A stretch of DNA of 64,000 bases from Acidimicrobiales bacterium (GTDB lineage: Bacteria; Actinomycetota; Acidimicrobiia; Acidimicrobiales; Aldehydirespiratoraceae): assembly GCA_022425325.1 (NCBI GenBank), contig JAKMFW010000053.1:1-64000 (forward strand), written 5' to 3'. The position numbers were made by a program, and so were the translations under genes. Positions 18,256 through 25,561 of this stretch are shown here, piece after piece; within the stretch, counting starts at the first letter, position 1; each line of letters starts with the position of its first letter. The notes below the pieces were generated by a model that was not told the DNA's origin, searched no databases, and saw only the letters and a program-made list of their open reading frames with translations.

Positions 18256-18277
18256 ACCCTACCTGCCGGTCGGCAGG
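18256..18277 (-). promoter_or_regulatory. Desaturase promoter with adjacent operator palindrome
   Basis: TAGGGT (18261-18256) is nine bases before the desaturase ATG. Immediately upstream is CCTGCCGGTCGGCAGG (18262-18277), an inverted repeat with seven-base arms and a two-base centre, in the -10/-35 spacer. A repressor there would block polymerase. The binding protein is unknown; TetR-type lipid sensors are a reasonable guess. Confidence 0.5.
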
Positions 18278-18390
18278 GAGTAAACGACGGGCGAAACGAT
18301 TGTTTGGAGACGTGGGTCACAGGTGGTCTGACCCAGATGCAACACGATGAGTTACCAAGCGCAACCCGACAGACAGCGGCGGCGCCGGGC

Positions 18391-19464
18391 TCACACGTTG
18401 AAGCGGAACTCCATGACGTCGCCGTCACGAACGATGTAGTCCTTACCCTCGGAGCGGACCTTGCCGACGTCACGAGCAGCAGCCCACGAACCCGCGGCGA
18501 CGAGTTCGTCCCACTGGATCGTCTCAGCACGGATGAAGCCGCGCTGGAAGTCGGTGTGGATCACGCCGGCAGCCTCCGGCGCAGTAGATCCGGCGCGGAA
18601 GGTCCAGGCACGGGACTCCTTCTCCCCGGTGGTGAGATACGTGCGCAGACCGAGCATGTGGTACGCCGACGTCAGGAACGCAGGCACGGCACCGTCGCCA
18701 AGACCGAGTGCCTCAAGCATTTCCTGACGGTCCTCCTGCGCCATCACCGCAGCTTCGGCTTCGAGTTGCACCGACAGCGGCACGACCTCAGCACCAGCGA
18801 GTTCCTCGCGCACGGGAGCAGCGATCGCTGCTTCGTCGCCGATCTGATCCTCGCCGATGTTGAGCACGGCCATGACCGGCTTGTTGGTGAGGAAGAAGAA
18901 CTCCTTGAGATCGCTGCGTGCGTCGTCGTCGAGGCCAGCTCGGTAGAGAGGCGTCCCCTCCCCCAACGTGTCGACGACCTTGTCGAGCAGGTCGACCGTG
19001 CGCTTCAGCGAGGCGTCGCCCTTGAGCATGCGCTGGGTCTTGTCCCGAGCCTTTTCGGCACTTGCGAGATCGGCGAGCGCTAGTTCGATCTCGACCACCC
19101 GCAGATGCTCGAGGGGGTCCTGTGGCCCAGGGACGTCGTCGTCGCCGAACGCCCTCAGGACGAACACGATCGCATCGACCTCGCGAATGTGGCTGAGGAA
19201 GGCGTTGCCGAGTCCTTCGCCCTGGCTCGCACCTTCGACGAGCCCGCCGATGTCGGTGAACTGCACGGCTGCGTGAATCGTCTGCTTGCTTTGCGACATC
19301 TCACTGAGGGCGTCGAGCCGGTGGTCGGGCACCTTGGCGACACCGACATTGGGGTCGGTCGTGGCGAAGGCATAGGGCGCTGCGTGGGCGCCGCCTCCGG
19401 CAAGCGCGTTGTACAGCGAGGACTTGCCCGCGTTGGGGAGACCGACGAACCCGAAACGTTCCAT
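18391..19464 (-). CDS. ychF: Redox-regulated ATPase YchF (Obg family)
   Basis: The 357-aa protein has P-loop GLPNAGKSSLYNAL, switch DIGGLVEGAS, an insert coiled coil and the C-terminal TGS domain (RAWTFRAG, IHTDFQRGFIRAETI, VRDGDVMEFRFNV). The G4 position is NIGE, consistent with YchF's preference for ATP over GTP. It binds ribosomes and affects stress responses. The ATG giving MERFGFVGLPN is the family start; a TAGCCT box lies ten bases upstream. Confidence 0.96.
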   Translation of the reverse strand: MERFGFVGLPNAGKSSLYNALAGGGAHAAPYAFATTDPNVGVAKVPDHRLDALSEMSQSKQTIHAAVQFTDIGGLVEGASQGEGLGNAFLSHIREVDAIVFVLRAFGDDDVPGPQDPLEHLRVVEIELALADLASAEKARDKTQRMLKGDASLKRTVDLLDKVVDTLGEGTPLYRAGLDDDARSDLKEFFFLTNKPVMAVLNIGEDQIGDEAAIAAPVREELAGAEVVPLSVQLEAEAAVMAQEDRQEMLEALGLGDGAVPAFLTSAYHMLGLRTYLTTGEKESRAWTFRAGSTAPEAAGVIHTDFQRGFIRAETIQWDELVAAGSWAAARDVGKVRSEGKDYIVRDGDVMEFRFNV

Positions 19465-19496
19465 AGCTCGGACGAGGCTACCGATCTCGCTGCGAG

Positions 19497-19502
19497 TACG
19501 GT
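19497..19502 (+). promoter_or_regulatory. Leaderless-type -10 box for the small membrane protein gene
   Basis: TACGGT ends seven bases before the GTG at 19510 and overlaps another in-frame GTG at 19501, which argues for the downstream start. The ychF box TAGCCT (19480-19475, minus) lies 16 bases away, so this is another divergent promoter pair. Confidence 0.5.
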
Positions 19503-19509
19503 GACGGAC

Positions 19510-19848
19510 GTGACCGACGTGCACGCCACCCCGTCGACCGAAGCGGCCGTCTCCACGACCGATGCCGAGCATGCCTTCTCGAGGTCGATCCTCGTCTCGG
19601 CGGTCCGCTGCACGTTCACCTACTTGCTGATCCCGTTCGGGTTCCCGCTCATCGGCCTGAGCGCCGGCGTGGGCCCCTGGATCGGCCTCCCGGTCGGGCT
19701 CGTCGCCATCGCCGCCAACGTCGTGTCGATCCGCCGATTCCATCGCGCCGACCACCGGTGGAAGTGGCCGATGACGGCGATCAACATCGGCATCATCGTG
19801 CTGCTCACGGTGCTGGTCGTGCTCGACACCGTCGAGCTTCTGGGCTAG
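19510..19848 (+). CDS. Small integral membrane protein, unknown function
   Basis: The product is about 112 aa: a polar N-terminus rich in Thr/Ala/Asp, then three hydrophobic segments (about 31-50, 54-70 and 90-108), the second and third separated by a basic loop with RRFHRADHRWKW. No family name is recognised. Three in-frame GTG codons (19501, 19510, 19519) could start it; 19510 fits the -10 box best. It lies 25 bases before the next gene and may be co-transcribed. Confidence 0.7.
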   Translation: MTDVHATPSTEAAVSTTDAEHAFSRSILVSAVRCTFTYLLIPFGFPLIGLSAGVGPWIGLPVGLVAIAANVVSIRRFHRADHRWKWPMTAINIGIIVLLTVLVVLDTVELLG

Positions 19849-19873
19849 CAGACGACCTGGTCCACCGCATCGC

Positions 19874-20410
19874 ATGATCACCGGTGAGTACAAGGGTGCA
19901 AGCCTCGGCACGCTCGCGGTCGGCCTCACGCTCGCCGTCGGTCTCGTCGTGGGGCTCGGCGTCGGCGACGACGAACAGCCGGCGCCGGCATCGCCAACCG
20001 TCGACGCAGCGTTTCTCGACGACACGATCGAAGGTCCGGTGATGCGACACCTGCCACCCTTCGATGCGGCGTCTGACACCGCCGAGATCCACGGCACACT
20101 CGTACTCGAGGGCGAGTGCCTCCTTCTCGTGTCGCTCCAGGGCCCTCGGTTCCCGATCGTCTGGCCCGCCGGCACGACATGGGACGCCGAAGGTCAGGCG
20201 GTCGTTCTGCACTCGGGCGAACGAGTGGTGATCGGCAGCGACATCGGGGGCACCGGCGCTTACGCCGACACCGAGCAGCTCGTGGAATGGTTGGGCGACG
20301 AGGTCGCCGCCCGTGCGGATTCGTGTGTCGACGGCGACATCGACGAGGTCATCTACCTCGAGAACACACCGGGCGCCGTCCGCCACGTCATGATGACGCA
20401 CGGATCATGA
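19874..20410 (+). CDS. Putative membrane-anchored extracytoplasmic protein
   Basis: The 178-aa protein has an N-terminal hydrophobic segment (about 10-30) followed by a Pro/Ala-rich acidic spacer and a soluble domain with a short beta-rich look (HGTLVLEGECLLLV, RFPIVWPAGTTW, VVIGSDIGGTGAY) and two Cys that could form a disulfide. I recognise no specific family. The stop overlaps the next start as ATGA, so it is coupled to the dehydrogenase gene. Confidence 0.65.
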   Translation: MITGEYKGASLGTLAVGLTLAVGLVVGLGVGDDEQPAPASPTVDAAFLDDTIEGPVMRHLPPFDAASDTAEIHGTLVLEGECLLLVSLQGPRFPIVWPAGTTWDAEGQAVVLHSGERVVIGSDIGGTGAYADTEQLVEWLGDEVAARADSCVDGDIDEVIYLENTPGAVRHVMMTHGS

Positions 20411-21351
20411 GCCTCGACATGGAAACGAACCGACACACCTGCTCACTGGGCGGCGGCGTCATCGGCGCCAGCTGGACATCGCTGTTCCTGGCCGGCGCCA
20501 AGAGCGTCGCCGTTTTCGACCCGGCTCCCCAGATCGAACGCCAGGTGCGCGACTACATCGCAACCGCCTGGCCATCACTTGAGGAACTCGGCCTCGTCGT
20601 CGACGGCGCCGACCCCGACGCCGTCACGTTCCACGCCGACGCTCGCGCGGCCGTCGACGGCGCCGGGTTCATTCAGGAATCCGTGCCCGAGCGGCTCGAG
20701 ATCAAACACGAGCTCTACTGCGACATCGAGGACGCACTCGAGCCGCAGGCGATCGTCGCCTCGTCCGCATCGGGGCTCACCCTCACCGAGATGCAGGGCG
20801 GCTGGCGCTCACCCGGCCGGTTCGTGCTCGGGCATCCCTTCAACCCGCCGCATCTGATCCCGCTCGTCGAGGTGCTCGGCAACGACCACACCCACGATGG
20901 TGTGGTGGCGGCAGCCCGGGCGTTCTACGAGTCGGTCGGCAAGGTCACGATCGAGGTCCGCAAGGAAGTACCGGGCCATGTCGCCAACCGACTGCAGGCT
21001 GCGCTCTGGCGCGAGGCGATCAGCCTGGCCGCCAACGGCGTGGCCTCGGTCGAGGATGTCGACACCGCCGTCTGGGCCGGACCCGGCCTGCGCTGGGCCG
21101 TGATGGGCCCGACAATGCTCTTTCATCTCGGTGCCGGTGAGGGAGGCCTCACCAGCTTCACCGAGCGCTACACCGACAGCTTCAACCGCTGGTTCGACGA
21201 CCTCGGCGAACTCCACCTCGACCCCGAGGTCGCAGCGCAACTGGTAGCCGGTATCGCCGAGGCGACGGGCGAACAGACCACCGCCGAACTCAGCGCCCAG
21301 CGTGATGCGCTCCTCGCTGCGATCCTGCAGGCAACCGCGGGCAAGCGTTAG
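20407..21351 (+). CDS. 3-hydroxyacyl-CoA dehydrogenase-fold enzyme, carnitine/gulonate 3-dehydrogenase-like
   Basis: The 314-aa NAD-dependent enzyme has Rossmann motif LGGGVIGASW, VFDP, FIQESVPERLEIK, ASSASGLTLTEMQ and GHPFNPPHLIPLVEV with the catalytic His, plus VPGHVANRLQAALWREA. This pattern is closest to L-carnitine 3-dehydrogenase and L-gulonate 3-dehydrogenase rather than to beta-oxidation enzymes. The ATG overlaps the upstream stop. Its 3' end overlaps the converging HD-oxygenase gene by four bases. Confidence 0.83.
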   Translation: MSLDMETNRHTCSLGGGVIGASWTSLFLAGAKSVAVFDPAPQIERQVRDYIATAWPSLEELGLVVDGADPDAVTFHADARAAVDGAGFIQESVPERLEIKHELYCDIEDALEPQAIVASSASGLTLTEMQGGWRSPGRFVLGHPFNPPHLIPLVEVLGNDHTHDGVVAAARAFYESVGKVTIEVRKEVPGHVANRLQAALWREAISLAANGVASVEDVDTAVWAGPGLRWAVMGPTMLFHLGAGEGGLTSFTERYTDSFNRWFDDLGELHLDPEVAAQLVAGIAEATGEQTTAELSAQRDALLAAILQATAGKR

Positions 21352-21953
21352 CCCGGAAGCGGTGCCACGCCCGGGACACTCGACGGGCGGCTGAAGACTT
21401 CGTCGAGCATCGGGCGGAAGTCCTGAAGATCCATCACCGGATAGTTCGGGTCGAAGCAGTTCTGGTCGTACTCGTGACAGAAGTCGACGCAGCGGTCGTA
21501 GTACGGCGAGTCCTTGTGCATCTCTCGGGCATCGCGGTCGCCGTCGTGATGATGGAAGTAGTAGTAGCCCTGGAAGAGACCGTGGTACTTGACGACCCAG
21601 TGCGTCTCCTCGTCGACATACGGGCGAAGGAGGGCAGCGGCAGCGTCGCTGTGGTTCTCGGGGGCGAAGCCGTCGGCGACATCGTGGAGCAGCGCGGCGA
21701 CGACCATGTCGACGGGTTCGTCGTTGCGGTACGCCCGGGTTCCGGACTGCAGCGAGTGTGAATAGCGGTCGGTCTGATAGCCGAGCTTCGGACCCTTCAG
21801 CAGGCCGAGCAGCATCATCAGGTTGTCGACGAGCGATTCGCGGGCGTGCTCGTAGAAGGCGGGACCGAGGTACTCGTAGTGCTCCCGGGTGCCGTGCTGC
21901 ATCTCGGTCCAGGGGACCATGAACTCGTCGTTGTGGTTCGTGGGCTCGGCCAT
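21348..21953 (-). CDS. HD-domain protein, PhnZ-like mixed-valent diiron oxygenase candidate
   Basis: The 201-aa protein has HSLQSGTRA, ALLHDVADG, ENHSDAAAALLRPYV, ETHWVVKYHGLFQGYYYFHHHDGD and CHEYDQNCFDPNYPVM. These align by eye with the PhnZ/TmpB group, which share the diiron HD fold with myo-inositol oxygenase and cleave C-P or C-C bonds using O2. Annotation pipelines often call such proteins HD phosphohydrolases. It converges on a carnitine/gulonate-type dehydrogenase, suggesting a linked pathway. ATG chosen from a TATGCT box six bases upstream. Confidence 0.78.
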   Translation of the reverse strand: MAEPTNHNDEFMVPWTEMQHGTREHYEYLGPAFYEHARESLVDNLMMLLGLLKGPKLGYQTDRYSHSLQSGTRAYRNDEPVDMVVAALLHDVADGFAPENHSDAAAALLRPYVDEETHWVVKYHGLFQGYYYFHHHDGDRDAREMHKDSPYYDRCVDFCHEYDQNCFDPNYPVMDLQDFRPMLDEVFSRPSSVPGVAPLPG

Positions 21954-21959
21954 GCGCGC

Positions 21960-21985
21960 AGCATACGCCCGACGAGGGCTACGGT
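21960..21985. promoter_or_regulatory. Divergent leaderless-type promoters, HD oxygenase / NAD(P) protein
   Basis: TATGCT on the minus strand (21965-21960) ends six bases before the ATG at 21953. TACGGT on the plus strand (21980-21985) ends eight bases before the ATG at 21994. No ribosome site precedes either start. Confidence 0.5.
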
Positions 21986-21993
21986 CGCCCTTC

Positions 21994-22827
21994 ATGGGCG
22001 ATGCAGTCCCCCACGTTCTGATCGTCGGGGCCGGCGACACCGGCCTCACCCTGGCGACCATGCTGAGCAGTGTCGGGTTACGGGTGTCGACACTCAACCG
22101 ATCGGGTCGTTCGATCGATGCGGCGTCGGCGCTTGTCGGGGATCTCGCCGACTCGACATCGCTCACGGGATTGCCGTCCGCCGACGTTGTCGTGTTCACC
22201 ACAGCGCCGCCGTCGCGTGACGACGGGGGCTATCGCACCGCCTACCTCGACGGACCCCAGCGCCTACTCGATGCCCTGCCCACCGAGCCAGCCCAGGCGG
22301 TACTGACCTCGACCACCGGTGTCTACAGCGCCGACGACGGGCGGTGGGTTACGGCTGCCACCCCACCGGAACCATCCCGCTCGACCGCCGCGATCGTGGT
22401 CGAGGGCGAGGCGGCACTCGCCCACCGCATCCCGACCACGGTCGTCCGCTCGGCCGGCATCTACGGACCGGGCCGCCGCCGTCTGATCGATCAGGTGCTG
22501 ACCGGCGCTGCGGGCATCACCCCCGGGATGCCCACCCGCTGGACCAATCGCGTGCATCGTGACGATCTCGCCGCTGCGCTTGCCCTGTGCGTCGTCCATC
22601 CAAACCCGCCGCCGGTCGCCATCGCCGTCGACGACGAACCGGCGCCACGCGACGACGTGCTGGCGTGGATTGCGGAGCAGGTGCGAGTCGATCTCGGCCC
22701 CGACCCCTCCCCGATCGACACCCCGACCGGCAAACGTTGCCGGAACAGCGAACTCAAGGACCTCGGCTGGGAACTCTCCTACCCAACCTTCCGTGAGGGA
22801 TATACAAGCGTGCTCGCTACCCTCTAG
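21994..22827 (+). CDS. NAD-dependent epimerase/dehydratase family (SDR-like) protein
   Basis: The 277-aa protein has an N-terminal Rossmann motif VLIVGAGDTGLTLATML, a TSTTGVYS segment with candidate catalytic Ser/Tyr, and VVRSAGIYGPGR, typical of YeeZ-like extended SDR proteins. The closing ELKDLGWELSYPTFREGY is the usual C-terminal signature of this group. Substrate is unknown. The bL37 gene starts six bases after the stop and is probably read from the same transcript. Confidence 0.82.
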   Translation: MGDAVPHVLIVGAGDTGLTLATMLSSVGLRVSTLNRSGRSIDAASALVGDLADSTSLTGLPSADVVVFTTAPPSRDDGGYRTAYLDGPQRLLDALPTEPAQAVLTSTTGVYSADDGRWVTAATPPEPSRSTAAIVVEGEAALAHRIPTTVVRSAGIYGPGRRRLIDQVLTGAAGITPGMPTRWTNRVHRDDLAAALALCVVHPNPPPVAIAVDDEPAPRDDVLAWIAEQVRVDLGPDPSPIDTPTGKRCRNSELKDLGWELSYPTFREGYTSVLATL

Positions 22828-22832
22828 GACCT

Positions 22833-22922
22833 ATGTCGAAGCGCACCCAGAAGAAGAAGGCGAAGGTCCGCCGCGCCAAGGCCAACCACGGCCGCAAGCC
22901 CAACCTGGGCCGCAACAGCTGA
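22833..22922 (+). CDS. bL37-like mini ribosomal protein
   Basis: A 29-residue basic protein starts MSKRTQKKKAKVRRAK and contains ANHGRKPN. It resembles by eye the Actinobacteria-specific 50S protein bL37, whose mycobacterial form ends in a KANHGKRPN-type motif. It is too short for most gene finders. It lies just after an SDR gene, with TAGGAC as a possible ribosome site and a strong hairpin 55 bases past its stop. Confidence 0.82.
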   Translation: MSKRTQKKKAKVRRAKANHGRKPNLGRNS

Positions 22923-22977
22923 CCCCATTTCGCTGCCACCCGGCGACACGCCCTGCGTTTCGCCCTCAGCACTAACG

Positions 22978-23005
22978 AACGCCGCCGGTTTCACCTGGCG
23001 GCGTT
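22978..23005. terminator. Bidirectional hairpin terminator
   Basis: AACGCCGCC (22978-22986) pairs perfectly with GGCGGCGTT (22997-23005) around a 10-base loop, followed by a T on the plus strand and preceded by GTTAG-type sequence on the minus strand. It lies between the converging bL37 and amidohydrolase genes. Confidence 0.65.
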
Positions 23006-23051
23006 TGCGCGCTTGGCAAGTGGCCCGTGGACAGGATGCGCCACCCGGCGA

Positions 23052-24764
23052 TCAGATCCGCTTCACCCCGGTGTCGGTGGCCTTCAGCGTGCGACCAGGG
23101 CGAGCGTCGGTGACCTCATCGTGTTCGACGACGATTTCTCCGGCCTTCACAGTGGCGAGATAGCCGTCGGCATCCTGCACCAGCCGACGACCACCGGCCG
23201 GCAGGTCGTGAATCATGCGGGGCTTGTGGAGCGTGAGGTTGGCGTGATCGATCACGTTGACGTCGGCGAGCATGCCGGGTGCGAGCACACCACGATCGTG
23301 GAGGCCATAGACCCGAGCGGTCGCCTGGGTCTGCTTGTGCACCAGGAGTTCGACCGGCAGTTGCGGGCCCCGCTTCCGGTCGCGAGCCCAGTGCGTGAGC
23401 ATGTACGTGGGCATCGAAGCGTCACAGATCAGGCCGCAGTGGGCCCCGCCGTCGGACAGCCCGACGATCGAACCGGGGTGTTCGATCATCGCCCGGATCG
23501 CCTCGTGGTCGTGGTCGACATAGCTACCGAGCGGCATGAAGATCATCGCCGTGCCGTCGTCCTCGAGCAGCCAGTCGTAGATGACTTCCTGCGGCGTACG
23601 GCCCTCGTGCTCGGCGACGGCTGCGGCGCCCTGCTCCTTCGGCGGCTCGTAGTCGGCCGGATCGCCGAGCTGGTACATCTGGGCGAAGTTGTTGACCAGG
23701 TACCAGATGAAGCGGTCCTTGGTCTTGGGCTCCTCGGCCAGGAGGCGGGCCCGGAACGCAGGGTCACGCATCGCCGCAAAGCGCTCGGCATGAGGACGGT
23801 CGGCGATCTCTCGGTAGCTCGGGTGGGCCCGGAAGGGATGCAGCGTCGACTGCAGGCCATAGAGCAGCCCGGTAGGACGGGTCGGGACCTGCGGCGCCGT
23901 GGGTGTGCCGGCGAGCGTGGCGGCGTGGTTGGCATCCATGTTGGCGAGATACGCCTCCGGTGCACCCGGATCCTGGGCGAGCGTGTAGGTGACATTGACC
24001 CCCTTCGACTGGAGGTGCTCGAGCCATTCCCACTCGGCCTGGGCGTAGGTCTTGTCCGAAACAAACTGGAAGAGACCCCGACCCACTCCGGCGAGCTCGT
24101 CGGCGATCGCCATCAACTCCTCATCAAGAGCGAACGTCCCGGGCTCGTAGCCGTGACGGCTTCGGTGCTGGATCGTTCGGCTGGTCGACACGCCGAGTGC
24201 GCCGGCACGAACACCATCGGCCATCACGCGGGCGATCTCGCCGATCTCGGCGGCGTCGACGTCGTACTCATGGCACCGGTCGCCGAGCACATAGGCGCGC
24301 ACCGCCGCGTGCGGCACAGTCGTACCCAGATCGAGGGTGCGCGGCATCTCGGCGAGGGCATCGATGTACTCACCGAACGTCTCCCAACGCCAGTCGATGC
24401 CTTCGTGCAGCGCCGTTCCGGGTATGTCCTCGATCGCCTCCATCAACTCGATCAGGAACGCCTCGCCGCCCGGGCGAACCGGGGCGAAGCCGACGCCACA
24501 GTTCCCCATCACCGCCGTGGTAACGCCGTGGTCGATCGACGGACGCATCACGGGATCCCAGGTGGCCTGGCCGTCGTAGTGGGTGTGCACGTCGACCCAA
24601 CCGGGGGTGACGAGCGCACCGTCGGCCTCAATCTCGCGGGTTCCGGCCTGGTCGACCTGACCGACCCCAACGACTTGGTCACCGTCGATCGCCACGTCGG
24701 CGGTGACCGGCGCTGCGCCGGTGCCGTCGACGACCTTCCCACCACGAATCACGAGGTCATGCAT
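23052..24764 (-). CDS. N-acyl-D-amino-acid deacylase family amidohydrolase
   Basis: The 570-aa metal-dependent hydrolase belongs to the D-aminoacylase/dihydroorotase superfamily: DLVIRGGKVVDGTG, the metal motif VDVHTHYDGQATWDP, GNCGVGFAPVRP, HPGSIVGLSDGGAHCG, and the closing beta-sandwich GMLADVNVIDHANL. Members remove acyl groups from N-acyl-D-amino acids or related ureido compounds; substrate is not predictable. The ATG is set by a GACAAT box six bases upstream. Confidence 0.85.
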   Translation of the reverse strand: MHDLVIRGGKVVDGTGAAPVTADVAIDGDQVVGVGQVDQAGTREIEADGALVTPGWVDVHTHYDGQATWDPVMRPSIDHGVTTAVMGNCGVGFAPVRPGGEAFLIELMEAIEDIPGTALHEGIDWRWETFGEYIDALAEMPRTLDLGTTVPHAAVRAYVLGDRCHEYDVDAAEIGEIARVMADGVRAGALGVSTSRTIQHRSRHGYEPGTFALDEELMAIADELAGVGRGLFQFVSDKTYAQAEWEWLEHLQSKGVNVTYTLAQDPGAPEAYLANMDANHAATLAGTPTAPQVPTRPTGLLYGLQSTLHPFRAHPSYREIADRPHAERFAAMRDPAFRARLLAEEPKTKDRFIWYLVNNFAQMYQLGDPADYEPPKEQGAAAVAEHEGRTPQEVIYDWLLEDDGTAMIFMPLGSYVDHDHEAIRAMIEHPGSIVGLSDGGAHCGLICDASMPTYMLTHWARDRKRGPQLPVELLVHKQTQATARVYGLHDRGVLAPGMLADVNVIDHANLTLHKPRMIHDLPAGGRRLVQDADGYLATVKAGEIVVEHDEVTDARPGRTLKATDTGVKRI

Positions 24765-24769
24765 GCCGA

Positions 24770-24803
24770 CATTGTCGCACCTGCGCATCCGCAAGCGACA
24801 ATG
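24770..24803. promoter_or_regulatory. Symmetric divergent promoter with 9-bp inverted repeat
   Basis: CATTGTCGC (24770-24778) and GCGACAATG (24795-24803) form an inverted repeat. Each arm contains GACAAT pointing outward, ending six bases before the amidohydrolase ATG (24764) and six bases before the DUF393 GTG (24809). The arms are probably the two -10 elements, giving two leaderless transcripts. Confidence 0.6.
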
Positions 24804-24808
24804 GCAGG

Positions 24809-25207
24809 GTGCTCCTGATCTTCGACGGCGATTGCGGCTTCTGCACCACCAGCGCCGGCTGGATCGAACGACGCTTGCCCGACAACGTTCGCGTCGCTCC
24901 GTGGCAGATCCTGAACCTCGAGCAGTACGGCCTCACCGAGAACGATGTCACCACGGCGGCGTACTGGGTCGATGCCGAGGGCACGGCGTGGCGAGGCCAT
25001 CTCGGCATCGGCAAGTCGCTGATTGCGGCCGGGGGGATCTGGACGCTTCCCGGGCACCTGATCGTGCGACCACCTGTCAGCTGGCTTGCGGGTCCGATCT
25101 ATGGCTGGATCGCCCGGAATCGTCACCGGATGCCGGGCGCCTCCGAGGCCTGCCGAATCGACCTCAGCGACCCTGCAGATGGAGCAGGAGCGCCGTCTCC
25201 GGATTGA
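24809..25207 (+). CDS. DUF393 (DCC family) thiol-disulfide oxidoreductase-like protein
   Basis: The 132-aa protein begins with the DCC signature FDGDCGFCTT, a thioredoxin-like CxxC active site, followed by WIERRLPDNVRVAPWQ and HLGIGKSLI. Such proteins are predicted thiol-disulfide oxidoreductases without a known partner. The GTG is used because translation from it gives the family start MLLIFDGDCGFC. Its 3' end overlaps the converging GH36 fragment by 44 bases. Confidence 0.85.
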   Translation: MLLIFDGDCGFCTTSAGWIERRLPDNVRVAPWQILNLEQYGLTENDVTTAAYWVDAEGTAWRGHLGIGKSLIAAGGIWTLPGHLIVRPPVSWLAGPIYGWIARNRHRMPGASEACRIDLSDPADGAGAPSPD

Positions 25208-25553
25208 GTATCGGCATCGGCAAACCCGCCACGGCGAGCTGTCGTCCGGAGACCTCAACACCTTCGAGCCAGATGGGCTGCTGCTTGGCCAGACCCAGGC
25301 GGCGTTCGTCGATCGCCAGCCGTTCGAGGCGGTACTTGCGATCGAGATCGAGCCCGGGGATGCGGATCGGGCCGACGGGCAGCCCTCGTGAGGTTGCGAT
25401 CTGGCTCACCGACACGATCGCCTCGCCCTGTTCAGGGGCGACGACCACAAACGCCGAGACCGCTTCATCCTCGACGTCGATGCGCACCGTACGTCCACCG
25501 AGCCACCCGCATTCCATGTCGTCTGGCCCGTGCAGGTGGCGCACGTGGTACAA
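25164..25553 (-). pseudogene. Orphan GH36 alpha-galactosidase C-terminal domain
   Basis: The 129-codon frame matches only the C-terminal beta-sandwich of GH36 alpha-galactosidases: EAIVSVSQIATS, IRIPGLDLDRKYRL, WLEGVEVSGRQLAVAGL and MPILNPETALLL. No catalytic (beta/alpha)8 domain is present; the next gene begins nine bases beyond its possible TTG start. The frame has no internal stop. It is most likely a remnant left by deletion, though a small stand-alone beta protein is possible. The start is uncertain (TTG 25553, GTG 25544 or ATG 25520). Confidence 0.7.
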
Positions 25554-25561
25554 CCCTCGGC

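Noticed and set aside
19874-20410. Membrane-anchored protein as a toxin or phage product
   Set aside because: No similarity or context supports this; it is coupled to a metabolic dehydrogenase.
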